From positions 2,121,001-2,185,000 of the forward strand of contig JAGGDC010000001.1 of assembly GCA_020809425.1 (NCBI GenBank): DNA of 64,000 nt, given 5' to 3'. The notes below the pieces were generated by a model. It was given only the letters and a program-made list of their open reading frames with translations. It searched no databases and was not told the origin of the DNA. This DNA comes from Candidatus Synoicihabitans palmerolidicus. GTDB lineage: Bacteria > Verrucomicrobiota > Verrucomicrobiia > Opitutales > Opitutaceae. Of the stretch, positions 32,043 through 42,757 are shown piece by piece. The stretch's first letter is position 1. Each line of letters starts with the position of its first letter. A program made the translations under genes and the position numbers.

Positions 32043-33241
32043 TCAGAGTTTCTTCGCCGCGTAAGCCATGGCCTCTCCGATTTGATCAATTTGATCATCG
32101 GTATGGAGCGCAGAGATCGCAGTGCGAATCAAATCCTTGCCGGGGGGACGGCGGGCGCGATGGACATGACGGTGAAAACGCCTTTTCCCAGCAGTGCCTG
32201 CCAGAAACGGTAAACCGCCTCACGAGAACCCAGCACGATGGGGACGGCGGGAGTTTCACTGCCCCAGATGTCGAGGCCGAGGGATTTCACGATATTCGTA
32301 TAACGCTTGGTATTGCGCCAGAGACGTTCGTGATGCTCGGGTTCGTTTTGCATCACATCGAGGGCGGCAGATGCGACGGCGGCTTGAGATGGGGGGGGAC
32401 GGCGGCGCTGAAAATCGTCTGCTTGGAATTGGTGCGCAGGTATTCGATTACATCCCGCGAGGCGGCGATAAATCCACCCGTGCTCGCGAGGGATTTGGAC
32501 ATGCTGCCACAGATGATATCGACCTGATCATTGAGCCCGAAGAGGTCTACAGTGCCGCGACCTTGATTGCCCAACACGCCAAACCCATGGGCGTCATCGA
32601 CGACACTAAAGCAGTCATATTCCTCACCAATGCCGATAATTTCGGGGAGTTTGGCGATGTGGCCTTCCATCGAGTAGACGCCTTCGATGACGAGCATACG
32701 AGCTCGCCGTGACTCGATACTGGAGGCGACTTCCCGCAGATCCTCCGGATTGTTATGGGAAAATCGTTCGACGGTGGCCATCGAAAGGCGAACACCATCC
32801 CAGAGGCAGGAGTGGATGTTTTTATCCGCAAGGATGACATCTCCTTTTTGAGCGAATGCAGCGACACTGGTAAGGCAGGAAAGGTATCCCGTGGCGTGGA
32901 CATGGCAGGCTTCGCGACCGAGGAAACTGGCGAGGCGTTGTTCGAGGTATGGTGTGATAGGCGCGGACCCGTTGGAAGAACGAGCACCGGGTCGGGCTGG
33001 TGCCCCATTTACTCATGGCCTTCTGACCGGCCTCGATAACTGTGGGATGAAAGGAGAGCCCCAGGTAGTCATTGCTCAAAAGCATGATCATATCGCGGCC
33101 TCGAACCCTGATATTGGTGCCGCACTGCGACTCCATGGGAATGTAATAGGGCGCGTACTTCAGCCGCATTTTTGTCGCGTAATCGTCATGCGAACGTTGG
33201 AGGATAGCCTTGGGGCTGCGCTTAAAAAAGGTGAGGGCCAT
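32043..33241 (-). pseudogene. Alpha-oxoamine synthase (serine palmitoyltransferase/AONS family), frameshifted
   Basis: PLP enzyme that condenses an amino acid with an acyl thioester. ATG 33241 gives MALTFFKRSPKAILQRSHDD; NIRVRGRDMIMLLSNDYLGL is the substrate entry motif of the family. After a shift near 33000 the body continues SVVDDAHGFGVLG (PLP-ring Asp-His) and SMSKSLASTGGFIA with the Schiff-base Lys. A shift near 32370 and another near 32150 precede the end (stop 32043). Corrected length is about 398 residues. The neighbouring ACP-dehydratase favours a lipid role such as sphingoid-base synthesis over biotin, but no bio gene or other sphingolipid gene is in the window. Confidence 0.77.
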
Positions 33242-33348
33242 GAGGAAGGGAAGACGTTAGCTGGTGGAAGGGCTCCGGGGAAAGGCAAAGTCAACCATGC
33301 GGTGATGTATCGGGAAGAGACGCTATCCACTCACAAAGTAAATCTGCA

Positions 33349-34497
33349 TTAGTCATCCCAACGTCGCGGGAGGCGCCTTTTGGCGTCAGAAGTGAGTTGT
33401 GACAGTAAATCGGGGCGGCGGAGCAGGGTTCCCAGTGCGTCGGATAGGGCATTGATGCTAGAAGTGTTCGTCATCAGACATCCCCCTGCGGAGGCGGTTT
33501 CCGCCACGGCACCATGGTCGGCACAAACGCAAGCTTTCCCTTGTACCATACTCTCCCAAACGGGTAGTCCAAACCCCTAGAGCAGAGAGAGATAGACCGT
33601 GAAACTACAACGTTGATAGGCAGCTTGGACTTGTTCGTCCTTCTGCCATCCATGGTAGTGGATCGGACGTCCGCAGGCTTGTAGGGCCTGGATTGTGCGA
33701 TGGGCGAAAGTACCTGTTTCTCGTTGGAGGGATCCGATGAGTTCCAGTTCGAAATCCATACCGTTATTCCAGAGCCGATCGCACGCTTCGAGCAGAGTCA
33801 GGTGATTTTTCCGCCCCCTCCAGTGAACCCACGCACAATATTGTAGGGTGGGGAGTAGGGACGGGAGGGGCCGGAACCGAGGGCGCGAGAGGACGGTGGT
33901 CGCAGTCCAAGGGAAGGGCAATGACCGGGGGGCCTTCGCCCCAGTGTGCCCAACGCCGAATAGTCGATAAGGGACTGCCGAGAGTCTTCCGATACCGCGG
34001 CGATACCATCGAACGCGCGCAATTCGGCGACGTAGGAGGGGAATCGTCCCACCGTGCCCGGAGGGGTCAGTTCCGGGAGGCGAAGAGCAATGGCGTCGTG
34101 CAAAATAGCAACTTTGGGTCCCTGGACTTGACGGAACAAACGCGGAAGTTCATCATTCTTGCGAGTTTTTAAAGTTATCAGGGAAGATAAGGCCATCGGG
34201 TGATGAATTTGGTAAATTGATCGCCCGAGAAACAGAGTGCCGACGTCGTTGCCACCAGCCTCGGAGTTGGGCTGACAGAGGCCAGGAAGTACCTCGCTTG
34301 CGAGAAGCTTTGGGTGGAACGTCGAGGGTCGTGTACTCCCATTTGTGGAGAACACGCCAAGTGTCGGCGTGAGGATCGTAAGTGATTTCGTGGACAGTTT
34401 GGGAAAGTCGACGTAGGGCTTTACGCAGTTCTAAGGCGACCCGTTGTACTCCGGCGCGCGCGCCGGGATGAGCGGTATGGGAAAGGTCGAGGAGCAC
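33349..34497 (-). pseudogene. Family 4 glycosyltransferase, frameshifted
   Basis: Starts GTG 34497 (MLLDLSHTAHPGARAGVQRV), 7 bp after the GT2 stop on the same strand. A middle piece reads FRQVQGPKVAILHDAIALRL and GIAAVSEDSRQSLIDY; then come the donor domain LQYCAWVHWRGRKNHLTLLE and VYLSLL (about 33577), and the last piece GKACVCADHGAVAETASAGG ending 33349. At least three frame changes. The order of blocks matches the GT4 at 31003-32015, suggesting paralogues. About 380 residues when joined. Confidence 0.77.
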
Positions 34498-34504
34498 GAT
34501 GCGC

Positions 34505-35203
34505 TCAGCGGTGCCAGACGTTGTATTTCAGAATGGCGTAGATCGCTCGCACGCCGTCGCGCCACCCGATCTTTTTGCCTTCAGCGTAGGTACGTCCGGC
34601 ATAGCCCACACCCACTTCATAAATACGGCAATGGAGGCGGGCAATTTTCGCGGTGAGTTCGGGTTCCACTCCGAACCGATTTTCCTCGACCGTGATACGC
34701 TGCAGCACGTCGCGTCGGAAGAGTTTGTAGCAACATTCCATGTCGGTGAGGTTCAGGTTAGTGAACATGTTGGAAAGCAGGGTGAGGAATTGATTACCGA
34801 GGGAATGCCAGTAGTAGAGCACGCGGTGGGGTTCGCCGCCCATAAAACGTGATCCGAAAACCACGTCGGCTTTGCCCGCGAGAAGCGGATCTAACAACCG
34901 CGGGTAATCCTGGGGGTCGTATTCAAGGTCTGCATCCTGAATCAGCACGAAATCCCCCGTGGCGGCTTCGAAGCCGGTGCGTAGGGCGGCACCTTTGCCT
35001 TGATTGACGGGTTGGTGGATGATTTTACTGACGAGTGGGGTGATTTGTTCGTCCAGCACGAGGTCGGTGCCGTCAGTTGAACAATCATTGACGATGATAA
35101 TCTCGGTTTCGATCTGGATGGGAGCAGCGCGAACGGCTGCAACCAGCTCAGCGACGGTGTCGCGCTCATTGTAACAAGGAATGACGATCGAGAGTTTGCT
35201 CAT
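34505..35203 (-). CDS. Family 2 glycosyltransferase, polyprenyl-phosphate mannosyltransferase type
   Basis: 232 residues, uninterrupted, the only clean glycosyltransferase in the window. N-terminal [20 protein letters not shown], the DxD-type [14 protein letters not shown] (metal and nucleotide-sugar binding), and a conserved C-terminal [47 protein letters not shown] pattern match the DPM1-like group that loads a sugar on polyprenyl phosphate. There is no membrane helix, so it is probably peripheral. First in a minus-strand pair with the broken GT4 at 34497. Its preservation amid broken relatives suggests it serves another pathway, such as protein or lipid glycosylation. Confidence 0.92.
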   Translation of the reverse strand: MSKLSIVIPCYNERDTVAELVAAVRAAPIQIETEIIIVNDCSTDGTDLVLDEQITPLVSKIIHQPVNQGKGAALRTGFEAATGDFVLIQDADLEYDPQDYPRLLDPLLAGKADVVFGSRFMGGEPHRVLYYWHSLGNQFLTLLSNMFTNLNLTDMECCYKLFRRDVLQRITVEENRFGVEPELTAKIARLHCRIYEVGVGYAGRTYAEGKKIGWRDGVRAIYAILKYNVWHR

Positions 35204-35422
35204 GGGGGGGCCGTATTGAGTGCGGTCGCAGGCTTTCCTGCATTGTCAGAGCTGTTGGGACAACTGCTAATCCGTCGAAGCGCATCACGGCGGTTGACGA
35301 CTGGAACCTCATTGTCGTCCGTAGGAGCTCCCGTATATTGACGTATTTTTGGTCAACGGCGGGTGGAACTGATTCAGGCTGCCTCTTGGGTTCCTGGGCA
35401 CGGACACGGCGTTTTGGAGTTT

Positions 35423-37298
35423 TTAGTCGGGCCAAAGTCTCATGGAAGCGAGACGTCGAGCGTAGCGTTGTCCGATGGCAGCGGGTGAAAATTGCGCGCG
35501 AATGGATCGAGCGGCATTGGCGCCGAGGCGTTGGACGAGGTCGGGATCGGCGGCGAGGCGCTGCATGGCGGTAGCGGCATCGGCGATGCGAGGGTCGGCC
35601 CAGATTTGCCCCTTTTCATAGGGCCCGTGGGTTTCGGTCAAGGCGATGAGATCGATGGGTACGGGGCAGCCATTGTCGGCATTTACAAATTCGGGGGGTA
35701 GCGGACCAGTCGGTGCTGATGACGGGCTTGCCCAAGAACATGGTCTCCGCGACGGCGAGCCCGAATCCTTCGGACCGATGCAGAGAGACAAAGACGTCGC
35801 AAGCAGCCTCCAAGGCATGCACTTCATCGCGTTCCAGAGTGCGAGCAATCAACGTCGTATGGGTAAGACCGGAGAGGGCGGATTTAAGCCTTGCGAACTC
35901 TGCAGGGTTGCGGTCCGGGTTTTGAGTTTTGATTACGAGGTGCACACCGGCCTCGTCGGGGAACGCACGGCGATAGGCTTCGATGACGGCATGAGGGGGT
36001 TTGCGCTCCTGATAGGAATTGAGGTCGTAGAGAAAAAGGAAATTAGTACGATTGGTGGGCAAACTGAAGCGCGGTCGTTGATCGCCGACCGGGAGAGGGA
36101 AATCGATCGAGTGAGGCATGACGTGCACCGGTAACGGCACTTTAGCGGCGATCGCGTCGCGGACAAAGGCAGAGGGGCACCAGATTTCGTCGTAGTATTG
36201 GCAGGCTTCGATCCATTGGTCGGGAAACTCGGGGAGTTCCCATGCCCAGTAGGCCACGTTGTGACGGTCGTGGAATGTCGTACCGTGGTGATGGTCAATG
36301 TCTCCTGAAACGGGCGGATCGATATGAAAGACGTTTACGCGGTAAGGATTGGTCGTCTGGAGTTGGGCCGAATAAGTCTTGTTCCCCATGCGATTGAGGC
36401 AGGGTAATTTCATATCCACGAACGCATGCGGCAGGTCGCTGGCGGTTGCAGCATGTGCCATACAGCGAGCGCTTTCTCCGATACCCAGTTCGGCGCGAAC
36501 CCATCCCACCACGTTGAGGCCCAGCGGGAAGTCCTGCTTCTGGCGGCGGTTAATGCGTAGGGTTTTTTGGTGTTTGAAATCGTAGACAATGCGCTCGTCG
36601 CAGAGAATTTGTTTAATGCGTAAACGACGGTTTTGGAGCTGCGGACGGTGGGCTTCCAGAATCAAGCGCCAGGCGCGAGGAAGCGGGAGGCTCTTGGTCA
36701 TGCGGGCGAGCCAAGCTAGGAGGTTCTCTCGTTCGCATCCGAGGAGCTCGACGGTGAGTTCGATCGGTTCGTCGGTGACGACCATGGGACGATCAATGCC
36801 ACAATTGAAATTGGTCTCAGTGAACGGAAAATGAGTCGTCTGCTGGACACCGTTTAGCGTCAATCGTGAGCTAAATGGTCCATCGGTCTCTGGACGGTCA
36901 TCGGTTGGCGGCATCACGAAGCCATTGACGAAGACGTTTTGTTCCACGGTGCCGGGGGCCAGCGCGACGGTGAATTTTTCGCGGAATGATTGACTGTGGA
37001 TGTCGTCGCGCCTGATGCCTTGGAGGCGGTAGGCGTAGGGATCTTCAACGGGTGGAGGACGTTCGATGCCCAGTGTTTTTCGCCAGTGGAGCTCCTCGTA
37101 ATAGATGGCGCTGCCAACCTCGATCCACGCGGCGCGCGGAACGTTTTTCAGTAGACCGAAGCGATACCCGAGTGCATTCCAAAGGATGTCGCGTGGAACG
37201 GACGAGGCCTCTTGACGCCATGCGGCGATTTTGGCGCGAGCCCAGTCGGTTGCGCAGAGGTTAATGATATCGCCGCGCCAGCGACTAAAAAGTAGTTG
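35423..37298 (-). pseudogene. Large family 4 glycosyltransferase, 5' end removed by IS-A and frameshifted
   Basis: From the IS-A copy 3 border (37298) the frame is open for about 530 residues. An N-terminal beta-rich region (TLGIERPPPVEDPYAYRLQG; TVALAPGTVEQNVFVNGFVM) precedes a GT4 domain: LGLNVVGWVRAELGIGESAR, NVAYWAWELPEFPDQW, WCPSAFVRDAI and VFVSLHRSEGFGLAVAETM (E-x7-E). A frame shift near 35705 separates the last 90 residues (FVNADNGCPVPIDL to LASMRLWPD). The start codon is missing. GT4 proteins with IGESAR motifs are common in long-chain surface polysaccharide loci. Confidence 0.82.
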
Positions 37299-38876
37299 GA
37301 GCGTGTCCCACAAGCGCAAGAGGTTGGCGAAGAGGAGGTAGCGTAAAAATAAAGAGGCCGAACCCGGGAGGATTTCCTGGTTTCGGCACAAAAACGGCGT
37401 GTATAATTTGGTGTGAATAATACTATCGAAGCCGTCGTCCCGGAAGTGGCCCTGCAAACCTGGCTGCGTCCAGACCTGACTCCGGTCGGACCCAACAAAG
37501 ATTACGCCGCGTTTCGCGATCAACTGGCGGGGTTCGACCAGTTGCTGGCCAACAGTCACTTGGAAGCGATGGCCGTGGACTTTGCCCGGGAAAACTGGCG
37601 GGGCGACGACGTGACCGGGTTGCCGCGACACCTGCAGTTCGCGCGCAAGGCGCGGCGGGTGCAGGTATTGCGCATGATGCTCGGGAAAATCAGCTTGCGT
37701 AAACTTTCCCTGAGCATCGCCTCCAGCGATCTGTTGGCCGACTTTTGCGGAGCGCGCCGGATCGACGGCATCAAGGGGGTCTCCCAAAGAAAGCGTGCGG
37801 GAGCGTGCGTCCAAATGCTTCACCGCCGGGTAGGTGCGCAGGATGAGCCAAGTCTTTATCGAGATGTGCGGTGAGGCGGACCGGGCGAGCGAACGGGGAC
37901 TGGCTGCGGCGCAGCCGATGGATACGTGCCTGGTGGACTCGACCTGCCTGCAGGCCAACATCCATTTCCCGGTCGACTGGGTGCTCTTTCGCGACGTGAG
38001 CCGCCACCCCCTGCTCAAGGCGGTGAAACTGCGCCGTGCAGCGGGGTTGCGGGGTCGGATGCCGACCGAGCCGCCAGTCTTTGCCAAGCAGATGAATCGG
38101 TGGTGCATCGCGATGACCCACAGCCGACGGCGCCGCGATGCAAAGCGGGCCCGCAAGAGCGTGCTCCGCCAGATGAAACGCCTGCTGCGCACCATCGGCG
38201 AGCACGCACGCCGGGCCACCGCGACCACCTCGCCGCCGACTACGCCCGGACCCGCTTCAGTGAGCGCCAGGCCACCCACCCGCATCATTGCGCGCATCGA
38301 CGCCAGGCTCGAGCAACTGCCGGCCGCGATCAAACAGGCCCACGAACGCATCATAGGCGCGCGACCAGTGCCCAACGCCGAGAAGATCCTCAGCGTCTAC
38401 GAACCCGACGTGCAGACCGTGGTCTGGGGCAAGGCGTCTGGCGAGGTCGAGTTTGGCAACACTTTCATGATCAGTGAGAACGTGACGGGGTTGATCACCG
38501 ATTGGCAATTGTATCAGGGAATGATCAAGCAACGCCAAGGCAAGCGATTGAGAGCCAGAGGCTTCACGAATCGCTACCTGGCGGTAGCCTGGAGCATCCT
38601 CGGTCACAACCTGTGGCTCATCGCCCGACTGCTGGCCGACCAACCACCGCAGGCCCAAGCCGCCTAAAACCATCAAGCTTACTCCAACGATGAACAATAA
38701 ACCGGCTGCCGGAGGTTCCCTCATGGAAACGATCCAGGCACTGACTGCTGCGACACTGCAATTTAGCCATTAAATTGCATCTGCGCGCGCCTACATCCGC
38801 CATTGGTAGCCGGAAATCCGCTCAAAAATAGGCTTTCCTGCCCCCCTTCCAAAATCAGGGTAAATGGGACACGCTC
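37299..38876 (+). mobile_element. IS-A element, copy 3, internally deleted
   Basis: Both terminal repeats are present (GAGCGTGTCCCA at 37299; minus strand GAGCGTGTCCCA at 38876), but the element is only 1578 bp. About 250 bp are missing between GTATCAGGGAATG (38522) and ATCAAGCAACGCC, compared with copy 1. The transposase remnant lacks the second Asp and the Glu of the triad and carries the common five-G frame break plus an indel near 38215. The left flank is a truncated glycosyltransferase, and the missing 5' half of that gene is not on the right side. So the insertion also went with a deletion. Confidence 0.87.
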
Positions 38877-38927
38877 TAAATAAAAAGGACTAGACACGCT
38901 GCAACGATCCATAGGGACCGAGGGGTT

Positions 38928-40703
38928 CTATTTTGTCGCAAAATCGGGTCCTATACAGAGAGACATGGCTTGGCGGTCGTAGAGCGATTTGTAGAGAGGG
39001 CTGGTTGTGACAAGTTCAGCGTGGGACCCTTGGGCCGCGATCCGGCCGCGATCGAAGACAAGGATCATGGAGGCGTCGCGGATGGTGCTGAATCGGTGGG
39101 CAATGATGAGCACGGTCTTGCCAACGACGAGTTGGCGAAGGGCCTTTTGGATGGCGGCTTCGGATTCGCTGTCGAGGGCGCTGGTGGCTTCGTCGAGAAT
39201 GAGAATCGGGGCATCGCGCAGAAAGGCCCGGGCAAGGGCGAGGCGTTGGCGTTGGCCACCGGAAAGGGAGGCACTCCGTTCGCCGACGATGGTGTCGTAG
39301 CCTTTTGGCAGCTCCATGATGAAGTCGTGGGCGTAGGCGGCTTGAGCGGCGTGCTCCACTTCTTGGCGAGTGGCGTGGGGATGACTGAGGAGCAGATTAT
39401 TGAAGACGGTGTCGTTGAAGAGCACGGCTTCTTGGGAAACGATGGCGATGTGGCGTCGCAGGTCGACCAAGGCGAGTTGGCGGACATCAATTCCATCAAT
39501 ATGGACCGAACCGCTGCAGACCTCATAAAAGCGAGGAACCAGATTTACGAAGGTGGATTTCCCGGCGCCGCTGGGGCCGACCAGAGCGCAGACCGTACCG
39601 GCAGGGATGCGGACGTTGACGTCTTGGAGAACTGGTTCGCCGTCACGGTAGGCAAAGGATACGGAATCGAATTGCAGATGGCCGCGGAGGGAATCAACGG
39701 CAGTGGGCGATGCAGGGTCGGTGATCGTGAGCGGCTCGTTGAGGACGACCTCGAGGCGTTCAAGAGCGGCGGTTCCGCGTTTGAGCTCATTGTTGAGGTT
39801 GCCGATCTTTTTGATCGGATCGTATGCCATGTAGAGGGAGATGATGATGGCATTAAACGTGCCGATGCTGACGCTGGTTTCGTAAGCCAGCACGAAGGTG
39901 AGACCGATGCCGGTGGCGGCGAGGAATTCGATGGCGGGGCTAAGCGCCTGGGCATATTTGACGATTTTCATCTGCGACCGAACGAGGGCGGCAGTAAGCA
40001 CGCCAAAACGGTCGGATTCGCGTTGTTCGAGTCCGAAGGCCCGGACCTCGCGAGCGGCGGAAAGATTTTCCGAGAAGATCCCGGTGACGGAGCCGAGTTG
40101 GGCTTGGAACTGTTGGGCGCGCTTGATTACTTTACGGCCCACGTAGCGCATCGGGAGGACGGAAAGGGGCACGACCAGCATGCCGAGTAAAAGAATGCCC
40201 ACGCCTTCCTGGGTGACACCCAAGTAGGTGAGGTAACCCAAAGCAGCGACTAGGACGACCGGTTGTTTCACCCCATCGTTGGCGAGCTGGGTGAGCGTGA
40301 ATTGGAGTTGAGCGGTGTCGGCGAGTCCGCAGGAGATGAGATCGCCGGTTTGGCGATGCTGGACGAATGACAGCGGCAAACGTTGCAGAATACGGAAGTA
40401 GTCGAGGCGCAAAGTCTCCAGAATGCGCACTCCGGCGGACTGGGTGAAGTAGGTTTGAAGGTATCCGCTAACGACTCGTAAGAAGAAGGCGATGGGGATG
40501 GCGGCTGCGATCAAGATGACCTGTCGCATGGGCAAGCCACCAGTGTCGCTGAAAATCTTGGGGAAGACGTATTGCGTGAGGGCCGGCAAAGCAGCGCCAC
40601 TACTCACGCCGTAAATAATCGCGCAGACGATCGCGACGAAGATCTGGCTACGGACCAGCGTGAGGTAGCGAAAATAAGGCCGAAGGCGCTTGAATTGGCC
40701 CAT
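38928..40703 (-). CDS. ABC exporter (MsbA-like, membrane and ATPase domains fused)
   Basis: 591 residues, uninterrupted. Six membrane helices in the first 310 residues (VFVAIVCAIIYGVSS-type helix 1, VILIAAAIPIAFFLRVVSGY) precede a nucleotide-binding domain. That domain has Walker A GPSGAGKST, Q-loop IAIVSQEAVLFNDTV, signature LSGGQRQR, Walker B ILILDEATSALD and the switch His in IIAHRFST. This is the half-transporter layout of lipid A or lipid-linked oligosaccharide flippases, which dimerise in the inner membrane. It starts 29 bp after oppC on the same strand. Its intact state among wrecks points to an essential role, probably MsbA itself, which cannot be proved from sequence alone. Confidence 0.95.
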   Translation of the reverse strand: MGQFKRLRPYFRYLTLVRSQIFVAIVCAIIYGVSSGAALPALTQYVFPKIFSDTGGLPMRQVILIAAAIPIAFFLRVVSGYLQTYFTQSAGVRILETLRLDYFRILQRLPLSFVQHRQTGDLISCGLADTAQLQFTLTQLANDGVKQPVVLVAALGYLTYLGVTQEGVGILLLGMLVVPLSVLPMRYVGRKVIKRAQQFQAQLGSVTGIFSENLSAAREVRAFGLEQRESDRFGVLTAALVRSQMKIVKYAQALSPAIEFLAATGIGLTFVLAYETSVSIGTFNAIIISLYMAYDPIKKIGNLNNELKRGTAALERLEVVLNEPLTITDPASPTAVDSLRGHLQFDSVSFAYRDGEPVLQDVNVRIPAGTVCALVGPSGAGKSTFVNLVPRFYEVCSGSVHIDGIDVRQLALVDLRRHIAIVSQEAVLFNDTVFNNLLLSHPHATRQEVEHAAQAAYAHDFIMELPKGYDTIVGERSASLSGGQRQRLALARAFLRDAPILILDEATSALDSESEAAIQKALRQLVVGKTVLIIAHRFSTIRDASMILVFDRGRIAAQGSHAELVTTSPLYKSLYDRQAMSLCIGPDFATK

Positions 40704-40732
40704 ATGAGCAAGCAGGGAGTCTGGAGGGTGGC

Positions 40733-41643
40733 TCAGTCTTTCGACGAGCGCACGTCCAAGGCGTCGCGAAGACCGTCACCCAAGAAGTTGAGCGAGAAGA
40801 GCGTGGCGGAGAACACGGCGCCAGGGAACATGAGTAGCCAGGAGTACTCCTCCATTTTCTCGGCTCCGTCCTTGATGAGCACGCCCCAAGAGCTGAGGGG
40901 AGGCTGCACGCCAAGTCCCAGAAAGCTGAGAAACGCTTCGAGGAGCATAATGGCCGGGATGGTGAGCGTGGTATATACAATGATCGGCCCGAGGACGTTG
41001 GGGATCATGTGACGGAAAATGATGCGACGTTTCCCGATGCCGAGTGAACGGGCAGCCTCGATGAATTCCATTTTTTGAGCGACATGATCTGACCGCGCAC
41101 GATACGGGCCATGGTCAGCCATTCGACGACGCCGCTAGCGATGAACAGCAGCCAAATATGGCTGCCGAAAAACACCATGAGGAGGATGACAACAATGGTG
41201 AACGGCAGGGCATACATGATGTCGACGATGCGCATCATGACGGAGTCGATCTTGCCGCCGAAGAATCCGGCGCCGGCGCCGTAGACCACCCCGATGGTCA
41301 AGGCGACGAACGTCGCGCAGAGGCCGACGCCGATGGAAATGCGTCCACCGACGAGCAGGCGTACGAGCAAGTCTCGGCCGAGTTGGTCAGTGCCGAGCCA
41401 ATGGGCGCCAGTCGGGGGGGAGAACGTATTGTTGAGGTTGGTTTCCTCGTTGCCGTAGGGGCTCAGGAGCGGGCCGATTAGACATGCGACCGCGAGCACG
41501 ATGAGCAAGGAGCCCCCCAAGACGGCGAGTTTGTTTTTGGCGAGGCGGTGCCAAGCGTCGCGCCAGAGTGAGGAGCCCTGTTCCAAGTCTTCAGGAACGG
41601 GGATGCCGGCGGGAAGGCGTTCGGCGGAAGGGGAGAGAGTCAT
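40733..41643 (-). pseudogene. Peptide/nickel ABC permease OppC/DppC type, one frameshift
   Basis: ATG 41643. The N-terminal soluble tail and first helix (KNKLAVLGGSLLIVLAVACL) are followed by the family marker HWLGTDQLGRDLLVRLLVGG and further helices. At about 41077 a run of six A (ATG TCG CTC AAA AAA TGG) appears one base short; the natural frame resumes MEFIEAARSLGIGKRRIIF, the EAA loop that contacts the ATPase. It ends SSKD at 40733. Corrected length is about 302 residues, usual for OppC. It follows oppB by 55 bp; no binding protein or ATPase gene is present, so the importer was already incomplete here. Confidence 0.88.
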
Positions 41644-41698
41644 GCCAAGAATGAAGTAAGAGAAATACGAAGTAGGAAGGGCGCGGGATGAATGGGGC

Positions 41699-42625
41699 TT
41701 ATTCGAACTTCAGTTTGGGGTTCAGGCAGACCTGGACCACGTCGACGATCAGGTTGAGGGTGATAATCAGCGAGGCGTAGAGGATGACAGTGCCCGACAG
41801 TGCCCAGAACCACCAAGGTGTAGTCGCGGTTGAAGGCACTGTGGACGAATTCCCGTCCGAGACCGGGGATTTGGAAAATCGTTTCGATGACGAAAGATCC
41901 GGTCAAAATACCAGCGATGGCCGGCCCCAGGAAGGAGATGACGAGCAGCAGGCCTCCGCGCAGAGCGTGCTTGAAGATGACGCGCAGTTCACTGGCGCCT
42001 TTGGCGCGGGCGGTGCGAATGTAATCCTGGTTGAGGATCTCAATCATGCCGCCGCGGGTGAGGCGGGCGACGTAGGCGGAGTAAACCAAACCGAGGGTGG
42101 CGGCGGGGAACACGCGGTCGTAGCTGGTATACCAACCGGAGGCATTGAACCAACCGAGGTAGATTGCGAAGACGAGCACCAGAACCGGACCGAGAACGAA
42201 TGTCGGAATACAGATGCCCATCATGGCGATGGATGACGAAAAGTAGTCCATCCAGGAGTTGCGTTTTACGGCGGCAATCACGCCCAAGGTGATGCCCAGG
42301 ACCAAGGCGACCGCGAGAGAGGTGCGTCCGAGTTCGAGCGAAACGGGAAGCTTGTCGAAGATGATCTCGTTGACCGTGCGGTTGGTTGAATGAAGGACCG
42401 AGGTCGCCTTGAGCGAGGCTGCCAAGGTAGTCAAAATACTGCTGGTAGAGCGGTTTGTTGAGCCCGTAGTGGGCTTCGAGATTGGCTTTGATCTCGGGGG
42501 GTGACGACTTTTTCGGACGTGAATGGTCCACCCGGCACAAATCGGATCATGAAGAATGTCGCCGTGATAATGACGAGTAGGACCGGAATGGTCTCCAGCA
42601 GGCGGCGGGCAATAAATCGAAACAT
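41699..42625 (-). pseudogene. Peptide ABC permease OppB/DppB type, several frameshifts
   Basis: ATG 42625: MFRFIARRLLETIPVLLVII is the typical OppB first helix, then [12 protein letters not shown]. Shifts near 42500 (at a run of six G) and 42410 interrupt the periplasmic part ([20 protein letters not shown]). The permease core is open: [40 protein letters not shown] and the EAA loop DYIRTARAKGASE. A perfect 10-bp tandem duplication at 41786-41805 destroys the last helices; without it the frame would read VLGTVILYASLIITLNLIVD and end LNPKLKFE at 41699. Upstream member of the opp pair. Confidence 0.88.
41786..41805 (-). repeat. 10-bp tandem duplication that frameshifts oppB
   Basis: GACAGTGCCC occurs twice back to back. 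Removing one copy restores the normal OppB C-terminus, so the duplication is the causal mutation. It is not a homopolymer event. Confidence 0.93.
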
Positions 42626-42757
42626 AGTGAAATGAAAAAGTGACGATACGGTGAACGACGAGCCTTAGATAGCCACCAAAAGGGCCAAATACAGAAAAAA
42701 GACCTTTATGCAGAATTCGGTGCGGCTGGCAGATGTCGGACTGATTGAGGCGGGACG

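Noticed and set aside
35616-38375. A 919-residue minus-strand open frame joining IS-A antisense sequence to a glycosyltransferase
   Set aside because: The IS-A part is the reverse complement of the transposase and merely lacks stops; only 35616-37298 resembles a protein family. Not a fusion gene.
38970-40190. A 406-residue plus-strand open frame
   Set aside because: It is antisense to the intact ABC exporter, which has all Walker and signature motifs.
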